58,500 bases of DNA from Mesostigma viride (GCA_009746045.1 RPFO01000670.1:1410454-1468953); one strand, 5' to 3'; shown: positions 45,107 through 56,804, numbered from the stretch's first letter. Numbers and translations are program-made. Notes: generated by a model from the sequence alone, not told the origin.

Positions 45107-45677
45107 TGTTACGTCGCGTAACAATTCGTTGTAGTTACGGACGTAAATTAGGTCCTTGGCCTCGGTTGTTCCTAGGTTACGTGCAGTTCTAGTTTGGACA
45201 TGATTGTCCCCGTAACAGTACTGTGGTATAGTGGGTGCCTTTGGGCGCCGCGCCGCGTACTATATTAGTGGTCCTTATCCTTTTGTAGAATGTAGTGGAC
45301 AGGCGTGCATCTGTGCACCTGCTTGTGTTTCTGTGTTTCTGCAGGCGAGGGCCAGGTCGGCCCGAGCCTGTTGGACCGTTGGTGACCATTTATGCACGTT
45401 CCACTCCTTGTGTGGTCACTCGGCGTGTGTTAAATGAATTAGCACATATTAGCTTGGGTCACGGCAGTTTAGTTGTGTTTCCTTCCTCTTTTCCTGGAGT
45501 AAACGGGTTTGATTAAATGGCCTATGGCGTATTACAGTAGTACATATGTAAATGCATTGAGATCTGGTTCGTCTCGGTCGTCTTTCGCTAGGGGTGTAAA
45601 TAGAAGCAGCCTCACTAGTTTAGGTAGTATCAGGACAGGTAGAGGTAGAGGTGGCGGCCGAGGCTTGCGGCGTAACA
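45107..45677 (+). repeat. LTR D: 3' LTR of the outer retrotransposon
   Basis: 571 bp ending CGTAACA, followed by ATAAG (45678-45682), which matches 17299-17303. Confidence 0.97.
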
Positions 45678-45851
45678 ATAAGTACACAAAAGTTAATTAC
45701 AAATTAATATCGTCTGCATCATGCCCCATTGTCCCAACCATATAGTCACTAGCGGGGGATATAATCCTCATCTGAGCTACAGGTCCTCTAGATTGTAATG
45801 GCAGACGAGGCAGTAGTGTAGCGGCTATCAGGACTCAGGGGCAATAACATC

Positions 45852-45907
45852 CACTATACTTTTCGTCCGAGGGTGGTAAAAAGCATCCGAGGCGTAAATT
45901 ACGAGGT
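45852..45907 (+). repeat. Left 56-bp inverted repeat starting CACTATAC (CACTA-like terminus)
   Basis: Perfectly inverted at 56805-56860. Starts CACTATACTTTTCGTCCGAG and ends GTAAATTACGAGGT. Similarity begins exactly at CACTA on both sides. The inner flank (to about 46140) has scattered GTAAATTAC/GTAATNTTAC words resembling the subterminal repeats of CACTA (EnSpm) elements. The flanking triplets (ATC left, CTG right) do not match. Confidence 0.8.
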
Positions 45908-46359
45908 CTTATCTTACTACCTAGATCCGAGGCGTGAGATCCAACGCCGTAATCATTACTACGTAGGATGATAGGGTAGTAATTTTACTAGCCGTAAGTA
46001 AAAGTAACGTTACGACTGCACATCTTTGGTAGTACATTACCAACAGAGTAAATTACCGCAACGGATCTTGGTTGGTAATCTACCACCTGTAGATTAGGTG
46101 CCAGTGATCCGATGCTGTAAGATACGTTTCAGTAAGTTACTTCGGGGATCTTTGCCTGTACACGGCCAGATGGATACTTATATTGTAATGGAGAAGTGGG
46201 AGAACGTGCGTGTCTATTAGCAAATGCAGCGAAATATAAAAATGTAGTTATCAGCCTTTTTCGCCTATTCAGCAGTTGTCGTTGTCGGCCGTTGTCAGTA
46301 AGCGGCTATAGATTATGTGTGCTGGGGCCGGTGAAAAGACGCTAGCAAAGTTCGTCTGA

Positions 46360-47470
46360 ATGGCGTCCAATAGAGGGGATTTTATTCTTAGTGGATTGTT
46401 GGACGAGGAGAAGGCGAGGTTGCTGGCGGAGAATGCGAAAGAGCAGAGGGAAGCAGCGGAAGCCGTGCGTGGAAGATGAGGTAACGGGATGGAGTGTGGG
46501 CCCTGGCTTCTGGTTATGAAATGATGGCGGTTGCAGGCCAGCCGTGCTCGCTGGTAATGGGTGCGTGGTGTTGAAATCCAAGTTCTGCGCGTATTCTGTT
46601 CTTTGGTCAATGATTGAAGGGATGTCGCCTTGTTTTATTTTTGTGCATCTGCGTCCCGTCGTGACTGCCTCGTCATGGACGCCCAGGCGTAGAAGTTCGA
46701 ACGAGGGAATGAATTTTCAAACGCCTGGATATGTTATGATAGTACGAATAAATGGTAATGGGTAGAGGCGGCCAAAATTTTGTTGGAAGTGTGCCAACGC
46801 CGCACATACGACTTGAACAACCCTAGGTATCTTAGGAAAAGGAAACACGGATACGTCGGAGTGGAGGAAGAGGAAGACGATGACGATGGTGAAGACGGAG
46901 AGGTTTACAATGGAGGCCTTGAGAATGGGGAGACATTGAAGCAGGAGAGCAGGCTAGCGGTGAGTGGCCCGTCATGAATTACATTGTGGTTGCAGTTGTT
47001 AGCGAGGCGTGTTGATTGCTTCTTGCCGCGGGTAATCGCTAGCGTGCATAACCTTCTTTTTTCAACAGGTGTTCTGGTGCATTGACTGCCGCAAAGCAAT
47101 TAATGGGACTGATTATGTGCCTATCATGCCGTTTGGGAATCATACATTGCCAACATTTCGTGTTTAGAAGGCGCGCCTTCAGAAGCATATTCAGCACCGC
47201 ACGAGCCAGGTGCTGAAGGCGTGCTTGGAGAGGAAGGGGTATAAAGTGCGCATGACCGCATCGAAGAAGAAGAAGCAGCAGGAATCGGGCAAGACCATGA
47301 TAACCGAGCCAGGATTGGCTTTCGTGCATGCAGTACATGGTGCGGCGCAGGCAGTGAATGCTGCATCGATTGCAGCGGTGCAGCCTGTGGCCATGGCGGT
47401 GCAGGGCGCGGGTCCTGAAGTGTGGGCGTTGGCGAAGCAGATTCACGATGCTGTCATGGCCACGTTGTGA
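46360..47470 (+). pseudogene. Possible spliced gene or remnant with a C2H2/BED-like zinc finger
   Basis: Exon-like pieces: 46360-46464 (MASNRGDFILSGLLDEEKAR.., a charged helix, possible GT donor); 46766-46963 (LLEVCQRRTYDLNNPRYLRK then a long Glu/Asp run, GTGAGT donor); and 47069-47470 after TTCAACAG. The last piece reads VFWCIDCRKAIN, an in-frame TAG at about 47165, then ARLQKHIQHRTSQVLKACLE, a Lys run (SKKKKQQ) and an Ala/Val-rich end. W-C-x2-C followed by K-H-x2-H is reminiscent of BED/C2H2 fingers used by transposon-derived proteins. The TAG (or a TTTAG splice acceptor there) leaves the structure open. Not assigned to a family with certainty. Confidence 0.35.
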
Positions 47471-47543
47471 AGCCAAGGAATGGGTGTTGGTTCCAGTCAG
47501 GTGCCTCGCCCGGAGGAAGCTTTTCTGCTGTAAGCAGAGGTGC

Positions 47544-47642
47544 GGCATCAAGCATTTGCAATCGCCATGAGAGCAGTGGAGATGTCAGCGGCATGAAGCA
47601 TTTGCAATCGCCATGAGAGCAGTGGAGATGTCTGCGGCATTG
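47544..47642 (+). repeat. Tandem duplication of about 49 bp
   Basis: AAGCATTTGCAATCGCCATG AGAGCAGTGGAGATGTC is present twice in direct order, with one substitution seen. Confidence 0.85.
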
Positions 47643-48249
47643 GGAGATCTGCAGACAATTGCAGGAGGACATTGTGCGGTACGCTTGTAGGGTGAGCTGT
47701 GTTGTTCCGCTCGCTAATGGACATGTGCCCCTGTAACCTCTTCCAGGCTAGTATCTGCTATCCACCTCTTCAGGCTTGAAAAGTAAATTGCTGTACGGTT
47801 CACAATTGGCATGGCTTGACATGCACGCGTCCTTGACTGTGGTCTGCATGGGTTTGGGGTTTAGCGGTTTACATCAGACTCTGCTGTGTATCTGCTTAAT
47901 CAGCCGACGTGTCACATGGGGACAGCAACGGCGCTGGGATGCAGCCCGGTGTGAATGCGAGTAAGGTACGCGCTGTCATGCATGGCGGATGGGGCGTGGA
48001 AGCCACGACCCACGTTTTTGTGTGTGCACGGGGGGCTAGGGGGCAAGTCGTTGTGTTGCTGCCATCCATATGGCCATGGATATGCGGGAAGCTTTCCCTG
48101 TACCCATACTTAATGATGCATGGACTGGTTGTGACAGCCAAGGGTTTAGCTGTCGTGGGTTTGCTGAGTGATCATGGCAGTCTGCTAGGCTGGTGCTAGA
48201 ACAGCCATAGCGCGGTTACTGCTATGTCTTGCCCGTGCTAACTGATGCT
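47643..48249. other. No feature seen
   Basis: Short frames only; no motif, repeat or RNA gene recognised. Confidence 0.5.
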
Positions 48250-48382
48250 GCAGCCATGCGTGGAGCGCGAATCGTCCCGTGAGGAGAAGGAGGAGGCGGG
48301 GCCGGTGCACCCATGGGCAGGGCCGGAGAAGAAGGACGCGGAGCACCCAGTGTGGGAGAAGGAGAAGGCGGGGAAGCACTGA
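48250..48382 (+). CDS. Possible terminal exon, charged peptide
   Basis: After CTGCAG a frame reads CVERESSREEKEEAGPVHPW and ends EKEKAGKH at a stop (48380-48382). It is rich in Glu and Lys, GC-rich like the host exons, and has no recognised domain. It could be the last exon of an unseen gene or chance. Confidence 0.25.
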
Positions 48383-48429
48383 AGCTCCACCCCATGTCAG
48401 GCCTCTAGTATAGGTGCCAGTTAACTAAA

Positions 48430-48540
48430 CCCATGCACGTGCAGGTTGTAGCTCAGAATGTATTTAAAATCATATGCCCCTTTTCAGGTATATGTGTAAC
48501 AGTGACTCCCAACGGATATATGTTCCTAATTTATTAAATT
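48430..48540 (+). repeat. Dispersed retroelement 3' end, copy 3
   Basis: GTAGCTCAGAATGTATTTAA, ATATGCCCCTTTTCAGG, GACTCCCAACGGATATATG, then an AATTTATTAAATT tail. Related to 17059-17215 and 33726-33925 (minus). Confidence 0.55.
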
Positions 48541-48571
48541 CTTACTGAATAATTGTTGTCTTTATGAACCC

Positions 48572-48784
48572 ATGAAGAGCAAAGCCCGGTGGGGAGTACA
48601 TGTAACGCATTACCACGAGAAGGGGTCCCCACACCGCATTTCTTCGCTCTCTGTTCCTATGCAGAACAAGAAGAGGTGGAAGACCAATGTCCCGGCTCAC
48701 ACGCCAGCCCATGTGGGTAAGCCCCCTCCCCCAAAGCGGAAGGGGCGCTTTGGGGAGAAGTGTAGTGAGGATTTTGTAGACTAG
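48572..48784 (+). pseudogene. LINE ORF2 C-terminal fragment
   Basis: PMQNKKRWKTNVPAHTPAH resembles AMQDKKRWKTIVQAH at the LINE end near 1-180 (minus). The preceding part HRISSLSV matches HRIHSLSL. It continues with a basic tail (PPPPKRKGRFGEK). It is a short truncated remnant next to two retroelement tails. Confidence 0.55.
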
Positions 48785-48865
48785 ATAGCTTAGAGTTAGC
48801 TTATTTCGATGTCGCGGCTTGACCCACCTCTACCCATTCAGCAAGGAATATGCATGTGCTGCATG

Positions 48866-48910
48866 ATCTCCCAACGGAGGCATGTTATAATTTTATTTGA
48901 TTCTTTAATG
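48866..48910 (+). repeat. Dispersed retroelement 3' end motif (CTCCCAACGGAGGCATG)
   Basis: Same motif as 866-905 and 50548-50615, with an AT-rich tail. Confidence 0.45.
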
Positions 48911-49250
48911 TAGTGTCTTGGGGCATGATGCAGATGAGATTTGTAACTTCCGTGTAATTATGTTTCTAAAGAGATTAGCATAGTACTCTAAACATGCCCA
49001 TGCGCATGACACGCAAGTACTAACTTACTTACACCAGACCTGGCAATAAACAAGCATTGATGGGATGGACCCAGCGATACATAATGGGCGTGCATGCGTA
49101 AAAAATATACACTATGCATGGCCCAATGGGCATGCATTCAAATAATTACAAATGAAGGCCGCCATGAGAGCACTGAAGCTAAACCAGACCGGGCCACAAT
49201 TAACCCTCCAGCACCAAAGTTCCACTGCATCATGTAAGACAAGCCTGACA

Positions 49251-50260
49251 TCCATCCATCCATCCATCCATCCATCCATCCATCCATCCATCCATCCATC
49301 CATCCATCCATCCATCCATCCATCCATCCATCCATCCATCCATCCATCCATCCATCCATCCATCCATCCATCCATCCATCCATCCATCCATCCATCCATC
49401 CATCCATCCATCCATCCATCCATCCATCCATCCATCCATCCATCCATCCATCCATCCATCCATCCATCCATCCATCCATCCATCCATCCATCCATCCATC
49501 CATCCATCCATCCATCCATCCATCCATCCATCCATCCATCCATCCATCCATCCATCCATCCATCCATCCATCCATCCATCCATCCATCCATCCATCCATC
49601 CATCCATCCATCCATCCATCCATCCATCCATCCATCCATCCATCCATCCATCCATCCATCCATCCATCCATCCATCCATCCATCCATCCATCCATCCATC
49701 CATCCATCCATCCATCCATCCATCCATCCATCCATCCATCCATCCATCCATCCATCCATCCATCCATCCATCCATCCATCCATCCATCCATCCATCCATC
49801 CATCCATCCATCCATCCATCCATCCATCCATCCATCCATCCATCCATCCATCCATCCATCCATCCATCCATCCATCCATCCATCCATCCATCCATCCATC
49901 CATCCATCCATCCATCCATCCATCCATCCATCCATCCATCCATCCATCCATCCATCCATCCATCCATCCATCCATCCATCCATCCATCCATCCATCCATC
50001 CATCCATCCATCCATCCATCCATCCATCCATCCATCCATCCATCCATCCATCCATCCATCCATCCATCCATCCATCCATCCATCCATCCATCCATCCATC
50101 CATCCATCCATCCATCCATCCATCCATCCATCCATCCATCCATCCATCCATCCATCCATCCATCCATCCATCCATCCATCCATCCATCCATCCATCCATC
50201 CATCCATCCATCCATCCATCCATCCATCCATCCATCCATCCATCCATCCATCCATCCATC
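49251..50260 (+). repeat. (CCAT)n microsatellite, about 1,010 bp, about 252 units
   Basis: A perfect uninterrupted array of ATCC/CCAT units. A mini version of the motif (four units) occurs at 847-862. Frames over it (Pro-Ser-Ile-His or Met-Asp-Gly-Trp repeats) are artefacts of a 4-bp repeat that is open in all frames. Confidence 0.98.
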
Positions 50261-50547
50261 GGGGTATCAAGGAGACAACCAGCGCAGGCCAGAAATCGGG
50301 AGAATCAGAAATCGGGGTATAGTCCTAGTACAGCCATGCTACGTCCTGGCTATGATGAGATTACTTGCCCACGCTCCTAGTGTTATGCCATGCTCACATG
50401 GGTCTTATTGCACCCACAGATTGCCGGATCGTTAGCGTGTCCGTTTAGCTAGCGTTCCCGAATGCAGCTGTGGCATGCCTTAGGCATGAAGGAGACTGGG
50501 GGTCTCTGCCCTTTCTCCTGTTGTGCACACACAGGGATTAAAAGCAC

Positions 50548-50680
50548 TTCGGTGCTCCGTGACTCCCCAACGGGAGCACGTGTTTAATTAATTAATTAAT
50601 TAATTAATTAATTAATCGGGGTTAACTAATGCTCCTTGACTCCCTAATGGGGGCATGAGTTTAATAAATGAATTAAGTAG
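50548..50680 (+). repeat. Two adjacent retroelement 3' ends with TTAA tails
   Basis: 50548-50615: GTGCTCCGTGACTCCCCAAC GGGAGCACG then (TTAA)n. 50626-50680: ATGCTCCTTGACTCCCTAAT GGGGGCATG then TTTAATAAATGAATT. Both keep the GCTCC/GGAGC-type stem. Confidence 0.6.
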
Positions 50681-51735
50681 TTAGTTAATAAATCAGGTTG
50701 ATTCAGATGAGGTCCCTGCTGGTTCCTTGTGGACTGGCCAGCCAGGGAGATATCTTCTTACATGGTCAGGCCCTTGCCGACCATGTAAGAACGAACCTGT
50801 TAGGCGACGCAGTGGCCAACATTGGACATACCGCCATATGTTTGTCTCCGCGATATGATTTTAGCTGACATGCAGAGCACAGACACTGTTGGCGTCATCC
50901 GCTCAACCCCTCTTATTCAGACATGGGACCTCGGATATGTAGGATTAGTAGCGTTGCCCAGGCGGACATTGTCAAAGACTACGACCCCCCAGTTGTGGGT
51001 CCTAGGAAATTTAACAAGCATGATTGTCTCCTTGTTGATAGGCATTAATTAATCCTTGATGATAGGCATTGCTTGCGTGCAAGAGTAGCTCGAGGCCCAT
51101 ATTTTAGACTACTAGCTGAGCTGTGGACATACATGTAGTTATTGACGTCTTGACGGATATTGACGTCTTGGGGTGACTTCCACTATATCTTCTTTGGGGA
51201 ATTCAGAGATCCCGGTCCCCCAACATGGACATGAGACTAATTAAAATCAATTAATCAATGTCATGAATAGAGCGCGTTCATGACGTTCAGTCATGAACAG
51301 AGCCCTAACCTTAAACACATAAGAAAACAATTATGGCGGGCCATGTGACCAATGTAAGAAGCTTAGCCCCCAAACATATTGTTGTCTCACGTAATGAATC
51401 ACTTGCTGATCAACAAATCGATGGTTATCTCATAGGCACAATGTACCTCTGACCATCATTGCTGGCCCATGCATGCATGCACCAATGGCAGCCTACATGA
51501 CACATACATCGCTTATTTGCCATGTAAAAAATGCGACAAAGTGTCCATATAGGTACTCATAGATTAGCACAAATTCCTTAGCACGATGTGGACAACTTTA
51601 CTTAACGGTGAAAGCCTGTCTCGCCCTTATTGCCTTGAGGGTTCCCGGCGATAGGTCCTGTCTGTTGGTCGACATTTTTCTTTTGCAGCTGGCCATCGTC
51701 GGTAGGTATGAATGATCTCGATGCTAGCAATTACG
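50681..51735. other. No feature seen
   Basis: Mixed AT-rich DNA with ATGC runs near 51470. No gene or RNA recognised. Confidence 0.5.
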
Positions 51736-52200
51736 ATGATGATACCCGAGGTAGTCTATACCTCGGATCGAGAGCTTCTTCTTGTATGGCAATGCCGGCA
51801 GGGCGATGACGGTGACGGCCGTCACCGTCATCAGTCGCTCTCGACGGGCGTGATGGAAAGGACCTGTTTGATAGGCGGCAGCTATTTTTAATATAGGTCG
51901 TTTACTATTACTCCCAATAAAGAGTTATGAGGTTGGCCCTCGGCATGGCGATCACGGGGCGATGACGGGGCGATGACGGGGCGATGACGGGGCGTTGACG
52001 CGCGTGATGAATAGGATCTGTTTGATAGGCGGCGGCTATTGGTAATATAGTTTGTTGATTAAGAGAAGAGTTTAGATGTTGGCCCGTCGAGGGCGATGAC
52101 GGTGACGGCGTCACCGTCATCGCCCTCGACGGGCGTCATGAATACGACCTGTTTGATATGCGGCGGCTATTGGTAATATAGGTCGTTGATTATGCCCGTC
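51736..52200 (+). repeat. Three diverged units of about 150 bp with large palindromes
   Basis: Each unit contains a GATGACGG-rich block, then GGGCGTGATGAATAGG, ACCTGTTTGATAGGCGGC and GGCTATTGGTAATATAGG. Unit 1 has a perfect 28-bp palindrome at 51805-51832. Unit 2 has four tandem GGGGCGATGAC copies (about 51955-52000). Unit 3 has a perfect 51-bp palindrome at 52083-52133 (25-bp arms around one G). Confidence 0.85.
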
Positions 52201-52264
52201 GGTATTTACATGTAGGGATAAAGAGGTGGGCCCTCGGGAATTACATCGGGCTGTACTAGGCCGG

Positions 52265-52890
52265 TATACCGTAGTTGTGTATCACCACCCTCCTTCCCAC
52301 GGCAGGACCCGCTGTTGTACTGGCGGCAGTTGTGTACCACCTGTACGGTATTTGTGTACCACCCCCCTCCTTCCCACGGCAGGTACGCAGCGCCCGGCTG
52401 TTGTCCTGGCTGCAGTTGTGTACCACCTGTACGGTATTTGTGTACCACCCCCTCCTTCCCACGGCAGGTACGCAGCGCCCGGCTGTTGTCCTGGCTGCAG
52501 TTGTGTACCACCTGTACGGTATTTGTGTACCACCCCCCTCCTTCCCACGGCAGGTACGCAGCGCCCGGCTGTTGTCCTGGCTGCAGTTGTGTACCACCTG
52601 TACGGTATTTGTGTACCACCCCCCTCCTTCCCAGTTCCCACGGCAGGTACGCAGCGCCCGGCTGTTGTCCTGGCTGCAGTTGTGTACCACCTGTACGGTA
52701 TTTGTGTACCACCCCCCTCCTTCCCACGGCAGGTACGCAGCGAACCGCTGTTGTCCTGGCTGCAGTTGTGTACCACCTGTACGGTATTTGTGTACCACCC
52801 CCCTCCTTCCCACGGCAGGTACGCAGCGCCCAGCTGTTGTCCTGGCTGCAGTTGTGTACCACCTGTACGGTATTTGTGTACCACCACCCT
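52265..52890 (+). repeat. 86-bp minisatellite, about 6.5-7 units
   Basis: Unit: GTACCACCTGTACGGTATTT, GTGTACCACCCCCCTCCTTC, CCACGGCAGGTACGCAGCGC, CCGGCTGTTGTCCTGGCTGC, AGTTGT. Units are nearly identical, with single-base length changes in the C-run and one 8-bp insertion near 52632. It has no stops in several frames on both strands, so long frames (up to about 330 codons) across it are not evidence of genes. Confidence 0.93.
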
Positions 52891-54291
<1,401 letters not shown>

Positions 54292-54356
54292 TCCCACCCC
54301 CCGCTCTCTTGTCCCTCCCGCACCCCTCCTCTCTCTTTCCCTTTCCCTTGGCTGTT

Positions 54357-54469
54357 GAGAAGGACTGGGGTGAAAAATCCAGACCGTTGGTGGCTGCCTT
54401 CAAGCAGGAAGTTTCAAGGATCAACAAGTTTTTGTGAGCTGTCTGATATGGTCACTGCTGCGACAAAGG
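54357..54469 (+). CDS. Possible internal exon, weak
   Basis: Bounded by TGTTGAG upstream and AAAG/GTGAGT downstream (donor 54470). One frame is open, reading RTGVKNPDRWWLPSSRKF and ELSDMVTAATK. It follows the pyrimidine-rich (CT)n array, which could serve as a polypyrimidine tract. No family recognised and no partner exons established. Confidence 0.22.
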
Positions 54470-55019
54470 TGAGTTATCTTGTTTTTCATGCAATTTTTTT
54501 GCTGTAGCTAGGTAAGCCGGCCGTTTTGTACTCCTCTTTCTTTTGCTCTCACGATTATTCTTGTTGTGGTTTATATGGTCCCGTTAAGTGGCATGCATTA
54601 TCATTATCCACATTAGTGTGAGAAACCATCAGCAGTGTTGTAGCTTGCATCTACAACAACAGTTTTTGCTGCCGCCACCACTGCTATTACCAACATAAAG
54701 TCATTCTTGCTTTCTAAGCACTCTTTTTCCTCTTGGGCTGTTGGTTGGGATACCAGCCACCCTTGCACGCATAAATTCCAGCACCGGGTGCATGTGAAAA
54801 CACAACCAAGGCAAGAATGTCCCCCTATCGCAATATCCCACCCACGCAACGCACCCAATGCAGCAAGAATGGGACCACCTTGTTGCCATGAGCTCTAGCA
54901 CCGTAGCCACCTCTAGCTTTCTACTGTTCCCGTCCATCCTTATTTACACTGGCTGCTTTGCTTGCATTTCTGGCTCAGTGCCAGTTTGCACTTGCTAGCT
55001 TGCTAAGACAATAATGCAG
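54470..55019. other. No feature seen
   Basis: Short frames only. Confidence 0.5.
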
Positions 55020-55420
55020 CTTGCAAACGGCAAGGGCAAGCACCCGGGTAAGAGCAAAGGCAACCGCACGAGCAAAGGAAAGGGAAACTGGAAGAGCAAG
55101 CACAAGGCCAAGGAAAGGATTAAGGCACTTGTGCTTGCCAAAAGGGCAGGCTCAAGGGAAATGACAAGGGCAGGGGCAGGCACAAGGGAAGCGGATAAGG
55201 GCAAGGGCAGGCGCAAGGGAAAGAGATTAGGACAAGTCAAGCACGAGGGAACGGACAAGGGCACGGGCAGGCACAAGGGAAAAGATGAAGACAAGGGCAG
55301 GCACTAGGGGAAGGATGAGGGCAACGGCAAACACTGGGGATCAAAGGATAGGGGCAAGGGCAGATGCTAGGGTAACAGTTAGGGCAAAGGCAGGCACAAG
55401 AGAAGAATAAGGGGCCGTGA
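55020..55420 (+). repeat. Degenerate purine-rich minisatellite (GGCAGGCACAAGGGAA)
   Basis: Many imperfect units of AAGGGCAGGCACAAGGGAAA type, 18-30 bp. The Lys/Gly-rich frame 55014-55307 arises from this repeat and is not a credible gene. Confidence 0.8.
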
Positions 55421-55659
55421 AGTATAAGTGGAAATGCGGGTGGCGACATGGGGTTCGATCGGGCCTGCTGATGCAAATGCAGATTTCAACTGCAGTGACA
55501 AACACAAGCGTAGACATAGGCAACGACAAATTCCTTGCATGCGTGCCTTGCTCTTCACCGGCTGGCTCGTTTGCTAGTTGTCTAACAGTTTCTACCGATA
55601 AACATCACTTGCCATTGTAAGGTCTGCCTTGCTGCCGTGCTAGTGGGTAGCTGGGTGAT

Positions 55660-55880
55660 CGTGCTTGTTCCTTGTCAAGGGAGGGATGCATGTGGAGTAG
55701 GTGGGTGGGTGTGCTTGTTCCTTGCCAAGGAAGGGATGCACAAAGGTTAGATAGGTGCACGTGCTTGTTTCTTGTCAAGGGAGGGACGCACAAAGGGTAG
55801 GTGGGGGCACATGGTTGTGCCTCGTCAAGGGCGGGATGCACGAAGGGTAGGTGGGGGCATGTGGTTGGTCCTTGTCTTTT
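55660..55880 (+). repeat. 50-bp tandem repeat, about 4 units
   Basis: Unit GTGCTTGTTCCTTGTCAAGG GAGGGATGCACAAAGGGTAG GTGGGGGCAC, with substitutions between units. Confidence 0.88.
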
Positions 55881-55989
55881 CACCGCCCAAGCGATGGCGA
55901 TGTAGCATGCATTATACATTTATTCGTGCATTAAAAATCACTTTCCTTACAAGCGGCCTTAGCCGACTCCATCTGCCGTTGCCATTTCT

Positions 55990-56303
55990 CCGTATTGCAT
56001 TGTCCGGACACGGTTTTTGTGTCGCAGGTCTTCCCCCGTAAAGGCACAAGCTGCCTGCGCGCGGAATTCTGTGCAGACACCTCGGTTTCCAACACGACGG
56101 CTTCCCGCACATATCGAGCTCTGGATGTACAACATCTTCCCCCGGCGCACTTGCTCCCGGATGGAGCTTCTGTGCGGTGCCGACATCCCCGGAGCTGTCC
56201 TAAGCACCGCATGGAAACAGTATTTCAAGCCACGAAGAGAAGCCACGAATTTGATATTGACTTGATATTGTCGTCAGAAGACTTGATATGCTATTTTATG
56301 TGA
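55990..56303 (+). CDS. Possible exon or ORF of unknown function
   Basis: After GTGTCGCAG at 56022-56030 two overlapping frames stay open: one reads TSCLRAEFCADTSVSN and ends DLICYFM at 56303, the other reads IELWMYNIFPRRTCSRMELL and ends 56265. Neither has a recognised domain. Which, if either, is coding cannot be decided. Confidence 0.22.
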
Positions 56304-56579
56304 AGGCGTTGGATTTTTGTGCATGACATGTAATCCTGCATTTAATAATGAAATTTTTTATGAAATAGGAACTTGTCTTGCATGAGCCTTGCTGCAAATG
56401 CCATTCATTTTTTTTCCCCCGGGTAAATGGGTGTTAGGGGTTAGGTTGACCGAAATGATAAGTGAAATCAAAGTGAAATTCTGATAAGTGACGTGCGTAC
56501 TGCAATTCAGAACGACATAGCGACATGATTGTAGTACCGGTAGTGTACGCGAGAAGCATACGACGTCGTAACCTACGGG

Positions 56580-56760
56580 GACCGAGTACCGGGATCGTAA
56601 ATTACCAACTCGTAGATTACGACGTCGCAAATTACTACCTCGTACATTACTACCTCGTAAATTACTACCTCGTAAATTACTACCTCGTAAATTACTACCT
56701 CGTAATTTACGACGTCGGATCTTACCTCGGATCTAATTCGTAACTTACGAGAAAGATCCA
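56580..56760 (-). repeat. Subterminal repeats: GTAAATTACTACCTC direct array
   Basis: Five to six tandem copies of CGTAAATTACTACCT at 56634-56705 plus related GTAAATTACGACGTCG words. Similar words follow the left inverted repeat near 45890-46140. This arrangement resembles CACTA subterminal regions. Confidence 0.7.
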
Positions 56761-56804
56761 AGCGCGAATGTATACCGTAAGAGTAAAAGCGGAGTAAAAT
56801 TACC

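Larger units (their letters stand above)
17304..45677 (+). mobile_element. Outer Ty3/gypsy-type LTR retrotransposon, interrupted by a second copy of itself
   Basis: LTRs at 17304-17874 and 45107-45677 are both 571 bp and bounded by TGTTACG/CGTAACA. The 5-bp ATAAG lies directly outside both ends (17299-17303 and 45678-45682), a classical integrase target duplication. The element's own parts are 17304-20329 (LTR, leader ORFs, gag up to the zinc knuckle) and 37922-45677 (rest of gag, pol, 3' ORF, LTR). Everything between, 20330-37921, is the inner element plus one copy of its target duplication. The C-terminal chromodomain on integrase suggests a chromovirus-like lineage. It is almost identical in sequence to the inner copy. 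Confidence 0.95.

Noticed and set aside
17304-45677. Tandem amplification of the retrotransposon by unequal recombination
   Set aside because: The GTAGG duplication around the inner copy and ATAAG around the outer one show two separate integrations.
49112-50435. Very long frames of Met-Asp-Gly-Trp or Pro-Ser-Ile-His repeats
   Set aside because: They are read through the (CCAT)n microsatellite, which has no stop in any of several frames; no flanking coding sequence supports them.
55014-55307. Lys/Gly-rich small protein
   Set aside because: Arises from a degenerate purine-rich minisatellite; no start context or exon structure supports it.
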